6,406 bases of DNA from Rubrobacter sp. (GTDB lineage: Bacteria; Actinomycetota; Rubrobacteria; Rubrobacterales; Rubrobacteraceae), in the NCBI GenBank assembly GCA_013817025.1, contig JACDDK010000062.1:1-6406 (forward strand), written 5' to 3'. Under the pieces are notes generated by a model, which saw only the letters and a list, made by a program, of their open reading frames with translations, was not told the DNA's origin and ran no database searches. Within the stretch, counting starts at the first letter, position 1; each line of letters starts with the position of its first letter. Both the position numbers and the translations under genes were made by a program. Below are positions 5,800 to 6,406 of the stretch, one piece after another.

Positions 5800-6406
5800 C
5801 GAACGCCTCCCGGTACTCGTTCCACGCCCAATGGAGCGTGCGCCTCGCCAACACACCAACGGAGTGCCGCCGATACTCCGCCGTCCCGCGCACGTCGTCG
5901 ATGGGCTGCGCGGCCAGCGCCACAAGCTCCCCGAAACGCCGGAGCGCCACGTCGTCCAACGCCGCCCGCGACTCCCAGATCCCGCCTTCCTCCAGCACGT
6001 TCTGGATAAAGCCCTCGGCTTCGGTGGCCTGTATCGGGGTGGGGCCTGCGGAGCCGATACACGCGCCGACTTCGCCCTGTTCGGGGTGCAGGGCGAGGGC
6101 GAAGGAACTGACTGCTATCACCATCGCGTTGCGGGTCCCGATCTTGGCGTACTGCTGCGGCCCCGTCGCCCGTGGAATATGGAAGGCAAAGATCAACTCG
6201 TCCGGTGCCAGTAAGTTCTTTTTGGGACCGACGATGAACTCGGCGATGGGAACTCGCCGGACACCCGAAGTCGAAGCGATCTCGACCTCGGCCCCGGATG
6301 CGTATAGTGGCGGCAGGCCATCTCCGGCGGGGGAAGCGGTAGCGAGGTTGCCTCCGACGGTGCCCCGGTTACGGATCTGGGGCGACCCAACCGTTCGCGA
6401 CGCCAT
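5789..6406 (-). CDS. pucC: Xanthine dehydrogenase, FAD-binding subunit (5' end cut by window)
   Basis: The last 205 residues of the flavoprotein subunit, which takes electrons from the 2Fe-2S clusters and passes them to NAD+ or another acceptor. The family is about 280-300 aa, so some 80-95 N-terminal residues, including the first part of the FAD-binding (PCMH-type) domain, are outside the window. The ATG at the very edge (6406) is taken as internal, because the protein is already in the conserved SPQIRNRGTVGGN region (visible residues 8-20), followed by LATASPAGD, where FAD is bound. The C-terminal CO-dehydrogenase-flavoprotein-type domain follows, with KIGTRNAMVIAVSS and GSAGPTPIQA. The gene ends in TAA at 5789 and overlaps the 2Fe-2S gene by 11 bases. 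It is the most upstream gene seen, so the operon promoter must lie beyond 6406. The symbol follows Bacillus naming. Confidence 0.94.
   Translation of the reverse strand: MASRTVGSPQIRNRGTVGGNLATASPAGDGLPPLYASGAEVEIASTSGVRRVPIAEFIVGPKKNLLAPDELIFAFHIPRATGPQQYAKIGTRNAMVIAVSSFALALHPEQGEVGACIGSAGPTPIQATEAEGFIQNVLEEGGIWESRAALDDVALRRFGELVALAAQPIDDVRGTAEYRRHSVGVLARRTLHWAWNEYREAFDAA
5806..5811 (-). promoter_or_regulatory. Ribosome binding site of the 2Fe-2S subunit
   Basis: GGGAGG on the minus strand, 6 bases before the ATG at 5799 and inside the 3' end of the FAD-subunit gene. It decides the start against the longer open frame that reaches 5925. Confidence 0.65.

Larger units (their letters stand above)
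1..6406 (-). other. Purine catabolic operon, middle portion
   Basis: All nine reading frames run on the minus strand with overlaps of 11, 4, 4, 1, 4, 4 and 4 bases and one 1-base gap, in transcription order. This implies one polycistronic mRNA with translational coupling. Neither end of the transcript is in the window. Known companions not seen here are allantoinase, a purine permease, a PucR-type regulator and the XdhC-type Mo-cofactor insertion factor. Confidence 0.9.

Noticed and set aside
5800..5925. Upstream in-frame extension of the 2Fe-2S subunit by 42 codons
   Set aside because: The added residues are Arg/Trp/Ser-rich and unlike any ferredoxin N-terminus. They lie wholly inside the FAD-subunit gene, and ATG 5799 has a good ribosome binding site and the expected first strand.
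5362..6009. 215-codon plus-strand frame opposite the 2Fe-2S and FAD subunits
   Set aside because: It is antisense to two well-supported genes, with no recognisable domain and the low-complexity make-up of a shadow frame.
6404..6406. ATG at the window edge as the true start of the FAD subunit
   Set aside because: The conserved N-terminal part of the FAD domain would be missing; the frame is open to the edge and already within a conserved region, so this Met is internal.
1..6406. Mobile element, CRISPR array, tRNA/rRNA, riboswitch or hairpin terminator
   Set aside because: The window is coding on one strand throughout. I saw no transposase, spaced direct repeats, tRNA-like sequence or T-rich hairpin at any junction.

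Overview
The window is one uninterrupted stretch of a purine (xanthine/urate) catabolic operon, all on the minus strand and therefore read from right (6406) to left (1). The transcription order is: xanthine dehydrogenase FAD subunit (5' end outside the window), 2Fe-2S subunit, a 49-codon unrecognised small ORF, molybdopterin subunit, a 97-aa protein resembling the thiamine-binding/MTH1187 (DUF77) fold, OHCU decarboxylase, cofactor-free urate oxidase, 5-hydroxyisourate hydrolase, and an M20-family allantoate amidohydrolase (3' end outside the window).

The recognised enzymes act in sequence. The three-subunit xanthine dehydrogenase oxidises hypoxanthine/xanthine to urate. Urate oxidase makes 5-hydroxyisourate (HIU), HIU hydrolase makes OHCU, and OHCU decarboxylase makes S-allantoin. 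After allantoinase, which is not in this window, allantoate amidohydrolase releases ammonia and CO2 from allantoate. The cluster would let the cell use purines as a nitrogen source.

Packing is extreme. The 2Fe-2S/small ORF, small ORF/Mo subunit, DUF77-like/OHCU decarboxylase, OHCU decarboxylase/urate oxidase and urate oxidase/HIU hydrolase junctions are all 4-base ATGA or GTGA overlaps. The FAD/2Fe-2S junction overlaps by 11 bases, the Mo/DUF77-like junction by 1 base (TAATG), and HIU hydrolase is separated from the amidohydrolase by one base. If the small ORF is accepted there is no intergenic DNA; without it the only gap is 5190-5331 (142 bases). I see no promoter, terminator, RNA gene, mobile element or CRISPR array.

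The high GC content, GTG starts and the close resemblance of the xanthine dehydrogenase subunits to the actinobacterial (Streptomyces-type) form suggest a high-GC actinobacterium, possibly a deep lineage such as Rubrobacter or Thermoleophilia. That placement is an inference from recalled families and was not tested by search.

The least explained parts are the doubly coupled 49-aa ORF at 5186-5335 and the DUF77-like protein at 2494-2787, which sits inside a pathway where it has no known role.
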